Under the pieces are notes generated by a model. The model ran no database searches and had not been told where the DNA came from. It worked only from the letters and a program-made list of their open reading frames with translations. From Nitrospirota bacterium (GTDB lineage Bacteria > Nitrospirota > Thermodesulfovibrionia > UBA6902 > DSMQ01), in the NCBI GenBank assembly GCA_016207865.1, contig JACQZD010000081.1, positions 1-24,579 on the forward strand: DNA of 24,579 nucleotides, written 5' to 3'. The translations under genes were made by a program, and so were the position numbers. Position 1 is the first letter of the stretch. Each line of letters begins with the position of its first letter. Below are positions 23,106-24,579 of this stretch, one piece after another.

Positions 23106-23230
23106 GTCATTCCCGCAGGTTTTAAGCGGGAATCCAGACGTCGTCCCTATGAAACTTGTCCCAGCAGGCTTTAAGCAGGGAACCGGGAGCTATATTAAAA
23201 TTTCTGGATTCCTGCCTTCGCAGGAATGAC
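23106..23230. repeat. GTCATTCC-family palindromic repeat, copy 6 (extended)
   Basis: From GTCATTCCCGCAGG to CAGGAATGAC, with arms AGCGGGAATCCAGA and TCTGGATTCCTGCC and ~65 bp of extra centre. It makes this the longest copy and sits in the 252-nt acsC-acsB gap. Confidence 0.8.
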
Positions 23231-23252
23231 AGATTTATTTGTATGTTTTTTA

Positions 23253-23286
23253 CATTACTCATCACGCGTCACGCATTACGCATTAC
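23253..23286. repeat. Heptamer array (RTYACGC) at the acsC 3' end
   Basis: ATCACGC, GTCACGC, ATTACGC and ATTACGG follow in exact 7-bp steps. On the minus strand the final acsC codons (CGT AAT GCG TAA) are formed by this array, so the Arg-Asn-Ala end and stop are repeat-derived. Confidence 0.8.
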
Positions 23287-24579
23287 GGGCTTTTAAAAAA
23301 GACGGAAGCGCATTGGCCTCTCTCGGGCCTACGGTAATCTTCCATCCCTCAAGCTTATCTTCAAGCGCCCCGCTCAGTATGGCAACCTGTCCGGGGATTA
23401 TGAGTTCCCTGTGCTTGACCTGACTTTCAATACCGCTGTCTTTAATAAACTGCGCAATCTTTGCGGCAGTGAATTTCCCCGCCGCCCACGCGGTAAGCAC
23501 TGATAATCCTTCACAGTCCATAACGGCCAGATGGCTCGGGACTTTGCTGTTTTCAACTTCTCCCGACACAATAAAGTATGTAAGGGAGAAATTAGTTGTG
23601 ATTAACAGCGGGGAATCCGCCGTCGGCTCGCCAACCTTGTAAATCTTCTGCTCCACCTGCATAGGCACCTGCGGGTCGGTGTATATGTTCTGCCTTAATG
23701 TAAACAAGGCCAGGTTCTTCCACTTTTCAATGCTGCTGAGCAGTATAATGGACGCATATTTTGCAGCTGCAACTCCTGCCACAGCCGCCTCAAGCACTCT
23801 GTCTTCCCTTAACGCGGAGTTTATTATTGGATAGCCAAGAGGCTTAAAACCTTTTTTCAAGGCAGAGCGTCTTATCTGGGTATTGAGTTCAACAATCTCC
23901 TTTGCAGTCTTTGCGCCCGGGTCCATCACAAGGTCCTCAACGCCCATCCCTTTTATCTTCTCAGTAAGCGCGCTAAGAGCCTCAAGCCCTTCGGCGCAAA
24001 CGCCAAGCGGTATCTTGTTTGCCTTTGCAATATTAACCATGGCGTCTGTATTTGACGCGGTGACGCCGTAAAGCAAAGGTTTCTTATCGGCAATCGCCTT
24101 TACTGCTTTTTCCGCGGCAGAGGAATCCTTGCAGTTTAAAATAACCGGAGTATCAGCCGCCTTCTGCGAAATGAGTTTTACCGCTGATTCATACCGGGCG
24201 GCATCGTTGGATGCAAACTCTATTGAAACAGCGTCAATCCTCAGTTTCTGTCCCACCCTGTCAATTTCAGAGGTTAAGACCTCTCCGATTTTTTTATTTA
24301 ATTCATCGTCGCTTAACGTATCTTTTATATTCAGGGCAAATACGCACGGATTGATAAATTTTTTGTCGTGCCTGAATAAGACTGTTTCACCGCCCATTTT
24401 AACTGCTTTGCCGCCGGAACCGAGACTAAAAGTCCTGATAGGCGGAGCTGCCGCCGCGCCAAGCACTTTTTGGGATTCCTCGGATACATCAGGGCATTTC
24501 GCAAGGTCTACCTTAGCCTGAGCAAGAGACATTGCAAATGCAAGGCATGTCGGGAACCCGCATTTCTTACAATTTGTCT
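23276..24579 (-). CDS. acsC: Corrinoid/iron-sulfur protein large (gamma) subunit, 5' end outside window
   Basis: 433 codons are visible; the frame is open through the right edge. The edge itself reads NCKKCGFPTCLAFAMSLAQ, then LAKCPDVSEE, the Cys-x2-Cys-x4-Cys...Cys [4Fe-4S] motif at the AcsC/CdhE N-terminus, so only about 10-20 residues are missing. An internal ATG at 24532 is not the start because it lies inside this motif. The middle is a TIM-barrel-like part (DAVSIEFASN, VILNCKDS, LYGVTASN, DLVMDPGAK) and the C-terminal part binds cobalamin (SLTYFIVSGEVE, SHLAVMDCEGLSVLTAWAAGKF). It carries the methyl group from the methyltransferase to AcsB. The repeat-derived end (RNA*) is the only oddity. 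Confidence 0.93.
   Translation of the reverse strand, partial: TNCKKCGFPTCLAFAMSLAQAKVDLAKCPDVSEESQKVLGAAAAPPIRTFSLGSGGKAVKMGGETVLFRHDKKFINPCVFALNIKDTLSDDELNKKIGEVLTSEIDRVGQKLRIDAVSIEFASNDAARYESAVKLISQKAADTPVILNCKDSSAAEKAVKAIADKKPLLYGVTASNTDAMVNIAKANKIPLGVCAEGLEALSALTEKIKGMGVEDLVMDPGAKTAKEIVELNTQIRRSALKKGFKPLGYPIINSALREDRVLEAAVAGVAAAKYASIILLSSIEKWKNLALFTLRQNIYTDPQVPMQVEQKIYKVGEPTADSPLLITTNFSLTYFIVSGEVENSKVPSHLAVMDCEGLSVLTAWAAGKFTAAKIAQFIKDSGIESQVKHRELIIPGQVAILSGALEDKLEGWKITVGPREANALPSFLKARNA

Noticed and set aside
24532..24579. Full-length acsC starting at ATG 24532
   Set aside because: The frame continues to the window edge through the conserved Cys-rich NCKKCGFPTC motif, so the gene is cut by the edge.

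Overview
The window looks like a chromosomal segment of an uncultivated anaerobic bacterium that uses the Wood-Ljungdahl pathway. The CODH/ACS genes (acsC, acsB, cooS/acsA), a NuoE/F/G-like electron module, many PAS sensors and a PEP-CTERM protein fit best with a Nitrospirota/Thermodesulfovibrionia-type or deltaproteobacterial lineage. That placement is inference from gene content; there is no rRNA gene here.

Layout. (1) 1-1136, minus strand: an ArsR-family repressor gene with a textbook promoter/operator is coupled by an ATGA overlap to a small thioredoxin-like gene with an in-frame TGA where a redox Cys would be expected (candidate selenoprotein). A partial DsrE-like gene follows. The trio recalls the ArsR/SaoT/SaoD part of the selenocysteine-assisted organometal (SAO) systems. 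(2) 1242-4557, plus strand: two exported proteins with related N-terminal domains, one ending in a PEP-CTERM anchor and one carrying PKD-like repeats and a charged tail, then a strong terminator. (3) 4579-5853: a CRP/FNR regulator whose 3' end is replaced by a palindromic repeat, convergent with an NYN-domain nuclease-like gene. (4) 6071-12620, minus strand: a signalling block with a REC-PAS regulator, a hybrid SBP/PAS histidine kinase, a sensor gene broken in its Cache domain, and an N-terminally truncated DUF4143 ATPase. (5) 12922-24579, minus strand: a long operon, in transcription order acsC (partial), acsB, cooS/acsA, nuoE-like, nuoF-like, a stand-alone NuoF-tail/ferredoxin protein, an S23-type four-helix-bundle protein, nuoG-like. 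CODH and ACS would make or cleave acetyl-CoA with the corrinoid protein, and the NuoEFG-like proteins probably link its electron carriers to NAD(P)H.

The most striking feature is the DNA between genes. Every junction of the CODH/ACS-Nuo operon is filled by short-word repeat arrays (mainly 7-9 bp words built on GCGTT(C/T)AT and its complement, and a 7-bp RTYACGC family in one gap) that often form long hairpins. They run into coding sequence, supplying stop codons, C-terminal tails and even one start codon. Other word families (10-bp CTGTGTWAAT; GGGTCAAG-type) sit at other gene ends. A separate family of about 58-125 bp inverted repeats (ends GTCAYTCC...GGAATGAC) occurs six times, twice nested inside the word arrays and once inside the crp-like gene.
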